DNA from: an uncultured Mycoplasmataceae bacterium
Lineage (GTDB): Bacteria > Bacillota_I > Bacilli_A > Mycoplasmatales > Mycoplasmoidaceae
Assembly: GCA_947041945.1 (NCBI GenBank)
Contig: CAMREV010000001.1
Location: forward strand, 1-64,000
Reading direction: 5' to 3'
Length of the DNA stretch: 64,000 nt
The notes beneath the pieces were generated by a model. It was not told the DNA's origin, searched no databases, and worked only from the letters and a program-made list of their open reading frames with translations. This document shows positions 22,966 through 34,687 of this stretch, piece after piece (the stretch's first letter is position 1; each line of letters opens with the position of its first letter). The position numbers and the translations under genes are program-made.

Positions 22966-23445
22966 CTATTTATGATACTTCTCATTTTTAATTATTTTAA
23001 ATGATCTAAAAATTTGTTCTAATAATATATATTGCATCATCTGATGTGTAAATGTCATTTTAGAAAAAGATAAAAGGCTATTTGATTCGTCTTTTATTTT
23101 TTTGTCTAAACCATGAGAACTACCAATTATAAAATTAACATACTTATAATTACCCATATCTTCCAGCTTTTTAATTTGATTTGAAAACTCAATTGAATCA
23201 ATTTGCTTTCCTTCAATGCATAGAGAAACATTATATGAGTTAGCAAAATATTTTTTAATTAATTCACATTCATTTTTTAAAATTATGTTTTGTTCTTCTA
23301 TGTTAGGATCTTTTAAAAAATTATCTTCTTTTATTGAAACTATTTCTATACTGCAATAGTGGCTTATTTTATCAAGATAAGAATTAATCAAAAACTGTAA
23401 TTCTTTATCCTTTATTTTCCCTATTGTTATTAATCTAATTTTCAT
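22966..23445 (-). CDS. rlmH: 23S rRNA pseudouridine-1915 N3-methyltransferase
   Basis: 159 residues, normal RlmH/YbeA length. SPOUT-family motifs FIIGSSHGLD and the C-terminal FTHQMMQYILLEQIFRSFKI are diagnostic. It uses S-adenosylmethionine to methylate pseudouridine 1915 in helix 69 of 23S rRNA. It is alone on the minus strand between two plus-strand blocks, and shares its 5' region with the divergent gene at 23505. Confidence 0.95.
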   Translation of the reverse strand: MKIRLITIGKIKDKELQFLINSYLDKISHYCSIEIVSIKEDNFLKDPNIEEQNIILKNECELIKKYFANSYNVSLCIEGKQIDSIEFSNQIKKLEDMGNYKYVNFIIGSSHGLDKKIKDESNSLLSFSKMTFTHQMMQYILLEQIFRSFKIIKNEKYHK

Positions 23446-23504
23446 ATTTTAATATCACTTTTTAATCTATAATAATTATATTGATTATAAAGGTTTTTTT
23501 AATA

Positions 23505-24143
23505 GTGAGTGAAAGTAGAGTAAAAAGATATAAGTCTTACAGAAAACAAATCGATAGAGAATATATTCTTTTGTCAAAAGTTAATAAAGATAATAAAGAA
23601 TTATTAAAATTAGAGTCTAAATTAAAAAACATAGACAAGTCTTTAGTTGCTATTGAAGAAGTTGACTTATTTAGTGTCGATATCGTTTACGATGATGATT
23701 GATCTAATTATTTAGTTAATCTAAAAGAAATAATTTCTTTTTACGATTTAAATGAGATTTCAAAAATTTTATTAGAATCTCAAAATCCTGTAAAGAAAAT
23801 AAAACCTTCAAATATTAATTATGATGATTTAATTAAGTCTTTGCTAAAAGATGATTTAAATTATAAAGATATTAAAAAAATTGAAAATCAAATAAAATTT
23901 AAAAAAAGCAACCAAGAATTTTTTAAAAGAGAAATGAAGGATGTTAGCAATCATATTGAAAAAATGGTTACTGAATCAAAAAAATTGAGAGATGGTAAAC
24001 CATTTATTTCAGAAATAAAAATGTATAATAATGATAATAAAAAAAATAAAATAATGAAAATTTTTTACTTGGCTTCACTATCAATATTTTTAGTCTTATT
24101 AATAATAGGCATAACACTTTTTTTAATTGGAGGAATGAAATAA
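23505..24143 (+). CDS. Coiled-coil protein with C-terminal membrane anchor, unknown function
   Basis: 212 residues from a GTG at 23505, about 11 nt after AAAGG; an upstream in-frame TTG at 23481 is less likely. One TGA is Trp. The protein is highly charged and helical (KRYKSYRKQIDREYILLSK...), and ends in a single hydrophobic segment (about 188-208, FYLASLSIFLVLLIIGITLFL) with GGMK after it, the shape of a tail-anchored membrane protein. Its stop overlaps the cmk start by 1 nt (TAATG). I do not recognise the family; its constant position before cmk may be more informative than its sequence. Confidence 0.65.
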
Positions 24144-24802
24144 TGATATATAAAATTGCTGTAGATGGTCCAGCTGGATCTGGAAAAAGTTCTTTATCTA
24201 AAGTTATCGCTGCAAACAATAATATTTTGTTTTTTTCATCTGGTATTTTTTATAGAGCATGTGCATTCATATTAAATGGAACAGATATAAATGATACACA
24301 AAAAATAAAATCTATGCTTGAATCACATGTTTTAAAATTTCAAGATGATTTCTTAATAATGGATGGAGAAAAAATGAATCAATTATTATTCACAAATGAA
24401 ATATCAACTCTTGCAAGCACATACTCTTCTGTGCCATTTGTGAGAGAATATGTAAACAATATACTAAGAAGTATTGCAAAAGATAAAAGTGTAATTTTAG
24501 AAGGAAGAGATATAGGAACAGTTGTTTTTAAAGATGCTGAATTAAAATTCTATTTAAAAGCGAGTGTTTTAGAAAGAGCAAGAAGAAGACAAAAAGATTT
24601 GGAAAAAACATCTGAAAAAAGTAATCTATTATATTTAGCGAAAGAAATAATTAAGCGAGATTGAAGAGACAAACATAGAAAAATGGATCCTTTAAAAAAA
24701 GCAAAGGATGCAATTGTTATTTCAACAAGAAACAAGACTTTATTAGATGTCACTTCAGAAGTTCAAATAAGGATTAATGAGTTTTTAAAATGCAAAAAAT
24801 AG
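24143..24802 (+). CDS. cmk: Cytidylate kinase
   Basis: 219 residues. P-loop GPAGSGKSS is near residues 9-17. The GIFYRACA segment, [11 protein letters not shown] and the C-terminal [19 protein letters not shown] (Trp from TGA) are family hallmarks. It phosphorylates CMP and dCMP with ATP. It overlaps der by 13 nt; a cmk-der pair is common in mollicutes and other Firmicutes relatives. Confidence 0.95.
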
Positions 24803-26115
24803 CAATCGTTGGTAAACCAAATGTAGGTAAGTCTACTTTATTTAACAGAATCATAAAAAGAAATAAATCAATAGTTCATGAGACTCCTGGTGTTACAAGA
24901 GACAGAATTTATTCTGAAGCAGAATGATTAAATAGACAATTCACTTTAATTGATACTGGCGGACTAACAATAGCTGATTTTGATTTTAAGGAAAATATCA
25001 AAATTCAAGTTGAATACGCAATCAATGAAGCAGATAAAATAATTTTTTTAGTTTCAAGTAAAGATGGAATTGACAAGGATGATTTCTTTATTGCAAAAAT
25101 GTTGAAAAAAATTAAAAATAAAAAAATATTTTTAGCAGTAAACAAATCAGAATCAAATAAGTCTGATCAGTTTTTAAATGATTTTTATAAATTAGGTTTT
25201 GGTGAACCTATATTTATTTCGTCTTCACATGGTATTGGTGTTGGTGATTTATTAGATATCATTGTTGATAATGAGAAATCAAAAAACATTGAAGAAAGCA
25301 AAAGTTTTCCTATTGCAATAATTGGAAGACCAAATGTTGGTAAATCTTCATTAGTAAATGCAATTCTTCATGAAGAAAGAGTAATTGTCTCTGATATTGC
25401 AGGAACAACAAGGGATGCTGTTGATACTTCATTCTCATTTGATAAAAAAGATTATACAATTATTGACACTGCTGGAATTAGAAGAAAAGGTAAAGTAAAA
25501 GAAAGTATTGAAAAGTATTCTGTTCTTAGAGTTGAGCAATCAATTAAAAGAGCAAAAGTTTTACTACTTATTTTAGATTCATCAGAAGAGTTTAATGAGC
25601 TTGATGAAGTAATTGGTGGATTAGTTTTTTCTGCTAATATACCATCTATTATTGTTGTGAATAAATGAGATTTAGTTGATAAAGACACATACACAATGAA
25701 CACTTATATTAAAATATTGAAGTCAAGATTTAAATTCTTATCATGATCTCCAATAATTTTCATTAGCGCAAAAGAAAATAAAAGAGTTAAAATTATCTTT
25801 AAGGAAATAGAAAAAATAAGGGAAAACTTAAAGAAACAAATTTCTGCTTCAACATTAACTGATGTAATATTCAAAGCACAGATGATGAATAATACTCCTT
25901 CTAATGAAGGTGGTCGATTGAAGGTCAATTATGTTACACAAGTAGAAGGCCAAATACCAACGTTTGTTCTTTTTTGTAATAATCCTAAGTTCCTTCACTT
26001 TAGCTATGCAAGATACTTAGAAAATACATTAAGAGAATCATTCGGTTTCGACAACATACCTATAACCTTATATTTTAAAAGTAAGAATTCTAGAACAAGA
26101 AACAAGGAAGAATAA
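24790..26115 (+). CDS. der: Ribosome-associated GTPase Der (EngA)
   Basis: 441 residues with two GTPase domains in tandem. Domain 1 has GKPNVGKST (8-16) and DTGG; its G4 is NKSE, a relaxed form of NKxD. Domain 2 has GRPNVGKSS near 178, [10 protein letters not shown], and NKWD (Trp from TGA). A KH-like C-terminal domain ends with [17 protein letters not shown]. Der is needed for 50S assembly. Confidence 0.96.
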
Positions 26116-26116
26116 T

Positions 26117-27211
26117 ATGGATAAAAAAACAAACAAAAGCATTAAAACTAATAAAAAACCAAATAAGAGTAATAAAACAGATAAAAAAACAAAAAAAACT
26201 AATAAAAATGAATTCAACAACATAACAATAATTGGAACAGGAGCATGAGGAACAGCAATTGCTAAGGTTTTATCTGAAAGTGGCAATAACGTTACTATGT
26301 ATGGAGTTGATAATAAAGAAATAAAAGATATCAATCAACATGGTATGAATAAAAAATATTTTGGTCAAAGCAAAATTAATACGATAATAAGAGCAACAAA
26401 TGATATTGACAAAGCTTTATTAAAATCAAAATACATTGTTTTTGCTTTACCTTCTGCTTTTTTAAAGGATATCCTTAAAATACTTAAAAATAAATTAAAA
26501 CATAAAGTTATCTTTATTAATCTTGTAAAAGGAATTGATCCTTCTAATAAAAAACCATGATCATTTACCATTTCAAAAATTTTAAAAGACAAATCAAGTG
26601 GGTTAGCATCAATAATAGGACCTTCTTTTGCAATTGATGTTTTTAACAAAAAACAAACAATTGTTAATGTTGTTTCTAAAAGTGATAGCGTTTGTAAAAA
26701 GGTAGCTGACTTATTCTCGGTTCCATATTTTAGAGTTGTAAGATGTTTAGACGAAGTAGGAGCTGAAACAATTGCTGCATATAAAAACTTACTTGCAATT
26801 GGAATGGGAATGGTTTTTGAAAATACTAAATCAATTAATACAATTTCAGCAGTTTTAACTCAGGGTATAAAAGAAATTGAAATTATCAGTAAGAACAATG
26901 GTGGTAAATCATCTACAATTATTGAATTCTGTGGAATTGGTGATATTTTCCTTACTTGTACTTCTGATTTATCAAGAAACTTTACATTTGGTAAAAATTT
27001 ATATAGAAAAAACTCAAGTAAGTCATTTAAATTAAGTAAATCAACTGTAGAAGGATATACATTATATTCAATTGTTAAAAAAGAAATAATTAAAAATAAG
27101 AATTTACCACTATTAAAGTCAATCTGTTTAGTGTTAAGTAAAGAGGTTGAACCCAAAAATATAGTTACAAATACTTTTGAATTAATAAATAAAACTACCA
27201 CACAAAATTAA
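26117..27211 (+). CDS. gpsA: Glycerol-3-phosphate dehydrogenase [NAD(P)+] with lysine-rich N-terminal extension
   Basis: 364 residues. After about 36 residues made almost only of K, N, T and S, the NAD-binding motif ITIIGTGAWGTAIAKVL begins. Further motifs are LVKGIDP, IIGPSFA, and the catalytic AAYKNLLAIGMGM, followed by GIGDIFLTC. It makes glycerol 3-phosphate from DHAP for lipid synthesis. The usual length is about 330. No good alternative start exists just before the NAD motif, so the extension is probably translated. It begins 1 nt after the der stop. Confidence 0.94.
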
Positions 27212-27213
27212 TA

Positions 27214-27219
27214 TATAAT
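27214..27219 (+). promoter_or_regulatory. -10 element before the helicase gene
   Basis: TATAAT lies 20 nt before the ATG at 27240, with AAGG just upstream of the start. The leader would be very short. Confidence 0.35.
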
Positions 27220-27239
27220 TTCTATACTAAGGAAAAAAA

Positions 27240-30200
27240 ATGCAATCTAAAACTAATCATTCAATAATTTTAAAAAAATCTAAAAACTTAATATCTTTTT
27301 CTTCAAAAGATTCTGCAATAAGAAGTTCTGATTCAAGAAGTAAATTTTTTGATATAAGTGGATATGCTAATAATAATTTAATTGATTTTTTCGATTTTAT
27401 TTCTTTTGAAAAAAATTCATCACAAAAATTTTCATTTCTTTTAGAAGATTATGAATATATTTCAAGTTCTAAAGATGTTAAGGAATTACAGAAAAAATTA
27501 GAAAAAATAAACTTTGAGTTAAACAAAGGTGAGCAAAAAATGCTTACAGCTAACTTTGAAGGTTTAAAAGAGAAAATAATTGCTAAATTTTCTTCACAAA
27601 ACGTAAGTGTTCAAAAAAAATTAGAAAAGCTTCAATTAGATGCAAATAATGCAGAAATTGATACTTCTATTTATCCTTTATACCTATCTGTATTCTTTTT
27701 AAAGGGGACTACAAAAAATGGAGATGTCGTAAATGCTCCTTTATTTTTAATACCTATTAAAATTGAAGTATTAGATGACAACATAAAAGTTTCTAAAGTT
27801 GATAATGAATTTATTATTAATGAAAAATTAGAAGCATTTTTATTAAAACAATATACATTTAAAAAAGAATTTTTAAAATGTAAAAATTATGTTGAACTTA
27901 TCAGAATTATTTCAGAAGGAACAAAAGCAGAATTAAAAGGTCTTGATCTACAAAAACCAATGAATTCTGAATTTGAACCTTTTATCTCACATAATAGTGA
28001 CCAAATAAGGGTTTTATTTAGAAAGCTTTCAATTGAAAGAAATGCTGCCTTACAAATGATTGATCCAAAAGGTGGATTACTTAAAGGTGATATTGAAATA
28101 ATTTCAAAAAGAAATGAACTTGGTTTAGTTTTTAAAACTAAATCACTAACTACAACTCATGGGCCCCATGTTCAAAGTGTTATTGAAAAAAATTCTATAT
28201 CTCAAATTGGTAGACCTTTAAATATTTATCAAAAATATGCTGTTGAATCTTCACTAAATGAAGATACTTTAATTCATGGTCCGCCTGGTACTGGTAAATC
28301 AGAAACAATTGCAAACATAATTGCAAATGTTATTAAATTGGGAAAAACATCATTATTAGTTTCTGAGAAAAAAGCTGCATTAGAAGTTTTAGAAGAAAGG
28401 TTATACGATCTTTCTGATATTGTTCTTTTTGCTTTTGACATGAATGATAAAGATAGATTTTATGAAAAAATTAATAAGATTGGAGAATTATTTCCTAAAA
28501 AAATTGATTCTGAAATAATTAACAAACAAAAAATTAATATAAATAAAAATGACAAATTATTCAAAGACTTAAAATACGATTTAAGTAGAATAAATGAAAT
28601 TAATAGAGCAAGAGTAACAACTGGTGCTAATTTTTATAACTATTTAAATACACTAAAGTTATTTGATAAATTAAGACTTAAATATCTTGCTGATAATGTT
28701 TTTTTAGCTCATTTAAAATCAATTGAAGCAAGACTTGATGCATTTGTTATTGATGTTTATGAACATTCACATAGCTTAATAAGTGATCTTTTTGAATTAA
28801 GTAAAATTTTATTACCAAAACATTTTGATAATATTCTAAATAATTTTAATAAGTTAAAAGATGTTCATATTTTAATGTCTTCTTTTACTGACAAAAGAGT
28901 TACAATTGCTACAAACTTTGTTTTAAATGGTTCTGTAAGTAAAATTGGTGTTCCTGGTAGAAGTTTAAATAAAGAAGAATCTTATTCTGAAAAAAAAATT
29001 GAAGAGCTAATTAGAAAATGTGCCGCAGATTCTCAACTAACAAAATTTATTCTTCAAAAAGAAGAAGTTTTTACTTTTATGCATTTCTTAGATGTACAAG
29101 AACTTTCACAATATAACAACCTATTATTATGAAGTGAAAAACTAGATATAAACATTCTAGATTCTATTTTTGATAAAAATCTATTTAATTACAAAGACAA
29201 ATATGATAACTATTATGATAGTTTAAATCTTGTTCCAAAAAACACAGACAAAATTATATTGCAAGATCATTTAAAAAAGATTAGAACAATTTATGAAAGT
29301 TTAAGTGATGAAAAGAAAAAAGTTTGAGAGCAAATAATTACTTATTCTTTAAGAAAAGAAAAGTTAAGTGTTAATAAATTTATAAAAAAATTCTATGAAG
29401 AGCTTAGAATAATTTTCCCTGTTTGAATAATGAATCCAACACAAGTATCATTAATTGTTCCTCTAAAAAGAGAAACATTTGATTATGGTATTTTTGATGA
29501 GGCAAGTCAAATGTTCTTGGAAAGAGCTTTCCCAGTAGTATATAGATGTAAAATAAATGTTATTGCAGGTGATGAGAAACAATTAAGACCAACATCATTC
29601 TTTCACTCTAGAAATGAGATAGAAGATGAAGAAGAAGATTTAGAAAATGATAATGTTGAATCATTATTAGATAAAGCTAAACTTTGTATGTGAAGTGAAT
29701 TCCATTTAAAGAACCACTATAGAAGTTTAAATAGTAATTTAATTGATTTTTCAAATAGAAACTTTTACAACTCATCTTTAAACACAGCATCAGTAAATAC
29801 TGATTTAATGAAATCTTCAATCGTTGTTTATAATGTTCCTGGAATTTACAATGAAAGAGTTAACGAAGTGGAAGCTGACACTATTGTTAATATTATTGGT
29901 TCAGAATATAAAAAATTCGAAAAAATACTTGTTGTTACATTAAATGTTCCACAATCAGAATTAATAGATCAAAAAATCTTTCAATCAGAGTTATATTTAA
30001 ATGAAGAAATTAGAAATAAAATTGATTCTGGTAATATTCAAATTAAAAACTTAGAAAACGTTCAAGGAAATGAAGCGGACTTAGTTATTTTATCAATATG
30101 TTTTGCTAAAAATTCATATGGTTTATTTAAAAATCATTTTGGTGTTCTAAGTCAAAATGGTGGTGGAAATAGATTAAATGTTGCAATCACTAGAGCTAAA

Positions 30201-30731
30201 AAACAAATGATAGTAGTTAAAAGTATTAAATCAGAAATGATCAAATCAACTGAAAGTAATGAAACATTTAAAAAGTTCATTCACTATGTTGATAATGTTG
30301 ATTCATTCTATGAAAGAACATGAAGTGATCAAGTTGTTGAAACACATAAATTCCCTTCAAAATTCCATGAAGAAATTAATAATTTATTAATGACAATAAT
30401 TAATTTAAATAAATATAGAATATCTTATGACTTCAAAATTGGTAATGAAATTCTTGATTTTGCTTTATTACAAAAAAACTCTACCGATGTAACATTAGGG
30501 ATTGTTTTAGATTCTAAGAAAAATAGATTTGATTTACAAAGAAGAGTTGAATTAGCTGATAACCAAAACTTCTTAGAAAATAGAGGTTATAAAGTACTTA
30601 GAATTCTTGAAATTGAATGAAATCTGTACCCTTGAAGAACAACTGATCAAATATTCAAAACAATGATAGTTGATGACTATAACTCTAAGAATATTGAGTA
30701 CTATAGAGGAGAATATAAAAATAAAATCTAA
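27240..30731 (+). CDS. Large superfamily 1 helicase with a PD-(D/E)XK-like C-terminal domain
   Basis: 1163 residues, joined through several TGA codons. After an N-terminal domain of about 340 residues, Walker A is HGPPGTGKSET (about 346). Motif II is FDEAS (about 749), followed by AGDEKQLRPTSFF. The C-terminal motor has NVQGNEADLVILS and LNVAITRAKK, as in Dna2/UPF1-like helicases (AAA_11/AAA_12). The last 110 residues (KFHEEINNLL...ILDFALL...LGIVLDSKK...GYKVLRILEIEW) resemble the nuclease-like domain found at the end of DUF4011-type helicases, but the usual acidic residue before VDG-like D is V. Similar large helicases of unknown role occur in other mycoplasmas. Confidence 0.85.
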
Positions 30732-31044
30732 CTTATTGATTTTTTAATTTTATATATTATAATAATCTCAATAAGTCCATAATTTGGCTTTATTATCATT
30801 TGTATTTATTGCTTAAATAAGTATTCATTTGATTTTTCAAATGTCTTTTTCGAGAAAATGATATGCGCATATTCATTCTATTATGCTTTTTTATGAATTG
30901 TTTATATAAAATATTTATAATTTATTTACTAACTTTTTAATTAATATAATTATTACTTACTTTATATTACATTACTTATTTATCCTATTTCTGTTCACAA
31001 TACAATTAACTAAGTAGATAAAAAATATTTTATTTAAGACATTC
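30732..31044. other. Gene-free AT-rich spacer
   Basis: About 310 bp between the helicase and the folate gene, which transcribe towards each other. No reading frame, tRNA or conserved RNA signature (SRP RNA, tmRNA, RNase P) was seen. Short imperfect inverted repeats occur near 30735-30775 around the end of the helicase gene, but none has a convincing stem and T-run. Confidence 0.5.
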
Positions 31045-31074
31045 AAAAAAACTACATTAATTTGTAGTTTTTTT
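31045..31074 (-). terminator. Terminator of the thyA-folA/folD operon
   Basis: AAAAAACTAC (31046-31055) pairs with GTAGTTTTTT (31064-31073) with an 8-nt loop; the run of A on the plus strand gives a U-run on the minus-strand transcript. It overlaps the folD stop. Confidence 0.75.
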
Positions 31075-32364
31075 ATTTTGTAAATTTGTGGCATTTAGTA
31101 AGTTTAAAATCATCATTGTAACAGTCATAGGACCAACACCTCTTGGGACAGGTGTTATTAAACTACATTTTTTTATTACCTTTTCAAAATCAATATCACC
31201 GCAGATTTTATTATCCTTGCTTCTGTTGATTCCTACATCAATTAAAATTGCTCCCCTTTTTATATCCTTATCAGTGATCAATTTTTCTTTACCAACAGCA
31301 GTTATTAATATGTCTGCATTTGAAGTAATTTTTCTTAAATTATTTGTTTTGGAATGACATGTGGTAATGGTAGCATTTTCATTTAATAATAACAATCCTA
31401 ATGGTTTACCTACAATATTACTTCTTCCAACAATAACAATATTTTTAGATTGAATTTTTATGTTACTTCTTTTTAGTATTTGAACAACAGCATTTGGAGT
31501 GCAAGGTAAGATACTTTCTCTTTGAATATTAAAAAGATTTCCAATGTTTATGTTGTTTAAACAATCAACATCTTTTAATGGATCAATTTTATTTAAAATT
31601 TTATTAGTATCAATATTGCTTGGTAATGGTAGTTGAACAAGAATTCCATTAATTGATTTATCTTTATTACATTTATCAATATAATTAGACAATTGAGCAG
31701 TAGTTGTTTTTTCAAATTTTTTTACTATAGCTTTGATTCCCACTTCTTTTGCTAATTTAACTTTGTTATTAATATAAATAGAACTAGCAAAATCATCACC
31801 CACATTTACAATAACAAGTGATGGTTTTTTATTGTATTCCTTTATTAAGTAGTTATTTTTTATTATCAGTTCATTTTTTATTTGTTTAGATATTTTATAT
31901 CCAGATAATATTTTTGTTTTATAGTAATTAATTTTAAAGTCTTTTCTATTTATAGATTTAACAAGTTTAAAATAATTCTTATTTATATCTAATTTCATGT
32001 CACTTTTATATTCTTTTCTGATAACTGATTCTATTATTTCATCAGCATATGGTAAGAATAAATTAATAATTTCTTTTCCACCAATTACATAGATATCTTC
32101 ATGAATGCTTTTTTCAACAACTCAATCAATGCTATCTGTTACCATAGCATTTTTTATTTTTAAATTTTTATCTTTTGAGAAAATAATATTCTCTCTTTTA
32201 GGTAACAAACGTCCAATTGATTCATATGTTTTTCTTCCCATTAAAACAGTTTTGTTAATTGTATTTTTTTTGAAATGAGACATTTCTTCTTTATTGACTC
32301 AAGGCATTTCTTTTTCATAAGAAAAACCATTTCTTTTGTCAATGCAATAAATAATTTTAATCAT
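31057..32364 (-). CDS. folA-folD: Fused dihydrofolate reductase - FolD methylene-THF dehydrogenase/cyclohydrolase
   Basis: 435 residues in one frame, with a TGA read as Trp in IDWVVEK. Residues 1-150 are [43 protein letters not shown] and a C-terminal strand segment. From about 152 FolD follows: [41 protein letters not shown] and [14 protein letters not shown]. No stop or new ribosome site separates the two. DHFR regenerates tetrahydrofolate oxidised by ThyA, and FolD interconverts methylene-, methenyl- and formyl-THF. The start overlaps the thyA stop by 1 nt (TAATG), so the operon covers the complete thymidylate cycle. Confidence 0.88.
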
Positions 32365-33230
32365 TATACTGATACCTTTGCTTTTATGAATGGATGAAAA
32401 TCATAGTTAATTAATTTTATATCTTCAAACTTAAAATCATATAAGTTTTTTATATTTTTATTTAACTCTATTTTTGGTAATTTTTTAACATCTCTTGATA
32501 ATTGTTTATCAATAGCTTCTAAATGATTAGTGTAAATGTGACAATCACCAATTGTATGAATAAATTCATATGGTTCTAAATCACATGCTTGAGCAACCAT
32601 GTATGTTAACAATGAATAAGAAGATATGTTAAAAGGAACTCCCAGGAACAAATCTGCACTTCTTTGATATAACTGACATGATAATTTATTTTTGTTAACA
32701 TAAAATTGAAAAAAACAATGGCATGGAGGCAATAACATATTTTCTATTTCATTTGGGTTTCAAGAAGAAACAATTAATCTTCTACTTGAGGGATTATCCT
32801 TGATTTCTTTAATGACATTTTTTAATTGATTAATTCCATTGAAGTTATTTCATTGCTTGCCATACACGGGTCCTAAGTCTCCCCATTTTTTTGCAAATTC
32901 ATTATCATATTTTATTTTTTCTATAAATTCATCAATTGTCTCATTTTTAAAAGAACTAGATTTTTTAAAATTTTCATATGGTCATTCATTTCAAATTTTT
33001 ACATTATTATCAACTAAATATTTAATATTAGTATCACCTTTAATAAATCATAGTAATTCATGCACTACAGCATCAAAATTCACTTTTTTTGTAGTGATGA
33101 TTGGAAATTCATTCTCTAGGTTATATCTTTCTTGAGAACCAAATATAGATATTGTCCCAGTTTTTGTTCTATCTTCTTTGGGTGAACCATTATTTTTTAC
33201 TAGTTTAATTAGATCTAAATATTTTTTCAT
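32364..33230 (-). CDS. thyA: Thymidylate synthase
   Basis: 288 residues. It methylates dUMP using methylene-THF. The active-site segment [13 protein letters not shown] holds the catalytic Cys, and [25 protein letters not shown] and [10 protein letters not shown] complete the family pattern. Trp residues are TGA except one. The ATG at 33230 was chosen because AAGG lies 7 nt upstream; an in-frame TTG two codons earlier is less likely. It overlaps the folA-folD start. Confidence 0.96.
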
Positions 33231-33295
33231 AAGCAAACCTTAAAAGAAGTTATATTGTTAAAATTATATTATTAAAAATAAAAAAAATACTAACG

Positions 33296-34654
33296 TTATT
33301 CTCCGTTTAGCATTTTTCTTATTTCTGACTGAATACTATGTAAATCAGTTTTAAAATTTTCTTTAATAAACTTATCTAATTTATCAATATTAATTTCTGC
33401 TCATCTCATATGTCTAGGATTTAAAATTCTCACCTTATCAATTTTGTAAGCTTCTTGATCTCTATTTGCTTTTATGTTGTTAAATAGATAAAAACACAAT
33501 GCATCAAATAGGTATGTATTTCTAAATTTTCATTCATCATCAAAGTAAATGTTAAATAAATTATTATTAAATATTGCAAATGAAGTTTCCTCAACTTCAC
33601 ATTTTTTAAATCCACAATTAAATTCAGGAAGTAATTCTACATTTCTATCGCTAATTTCACTGCTTCCTAATATGCTAATGAATTCTCTTTTACTTCTTAG
33701 AAGTTCATCAACTATTCCTTCACTTAATCTATCAAAATTTCTGTCCATATATTTTAAAAAATTATTATTGTTAAGTTTAACATCTTCATTTATTGATCAC
33801 TCTTCAATAAATCTAATTCTATTATTTCATTCAATTATAGAAATTCAAATTATTGATTTCATACATTTTGATTCACTTCTATTTGTAAATAAAGATTTAA
33901 CTTTTTGATCAAACTCATTTACTACTTTTTTATTATGAAGATTACTTTTTGATTCATTTAATTCACTAATGAATTTTTCAACATTTTCATTATTTTTAGA
34001 ATAAATTGCAACAATAAATTTAATAAGAATTGTTAAAGCAATTTCATACAAATCATAATTCTTTACATTTTCAACAATATAGTTATTGCTATCAAGTAAA
34101 TTCATATCTTCAGAAGGTATAAAAAACATGTCTCATTTTTTTGATTCATTATTTTTAACAGTACATCTTTTTAGAAAGAAACCATTAATTTTATTTTTAT
34201 AGAAGATATACTTTCATTGATTTTCTTGAACAAATTTTTTATTTGTATTTATAAATCAAGTTTTTTCAAAAAAAGATTTTATTGATTTACTTATATTTTC
34301 AAAATCATAACAATAAAAAACAACATTGAATTGCTTGCTATCAAAATTTTCTCATAAAGCATCAAATGTACTAAAAGATGTTTTTCCAAATTCATTTCAA
34401 GCAACAAATGATTTTGTTTTTTCATCAAAATTTAAAAAATAATAGTCTTTAACCTTTGAATAATCAAATTGTTCTCTCTTGAAGAAAGAATAATTTTTTT
34501 CATTTTCATCTCACATATTTATAAATTCATTATACTTTTCAGCATTAGAAATATCGTCTATTAAAAATAAAAAGTCAAATAATTTTCTTACTTTTTTAAT
34601 TTTTTTTAAGTCATTAAAAGATAAAATTTCTTTTTTCAAATATCTATTGTTCAT
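33296..34654 (-). CDS. Protein of unknown function, third gene of the Abi_2 unit
   Basis: 452 residues with many TGA Trp codons and an unusually high Trp, Phe and Asn content. No signal or membrane segment was seen. The C-terminal motif LNPRHMRWAEINIDKLDKF and a central helical stretch (YDLYEIALTILIKFIVAIY) stand out, but I cannot assign a family. It lies downstream of a membrane protein and an Abi_2 protein on the same strand, with a 33-nt gap, so it is probably the last gene of that unit. Confidence 0.7.
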
Positions 34655-34687
34655 ATACTAAAAATTATACCATTTATAATTACAAAA

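Noticed and set aside
22961-22970. Possible stop-codon error at the rnhB/rlmH junction
   Set aside because: The two stops simply abut (TAA then CTA), and both proteins have normal length.
30732-31044. Structural RNA or replication origin in the AT-rich spacer
   Set aside because: No conserved RNA motif, DnaA-box cluster or dnaA/dnaN neighbour was found.
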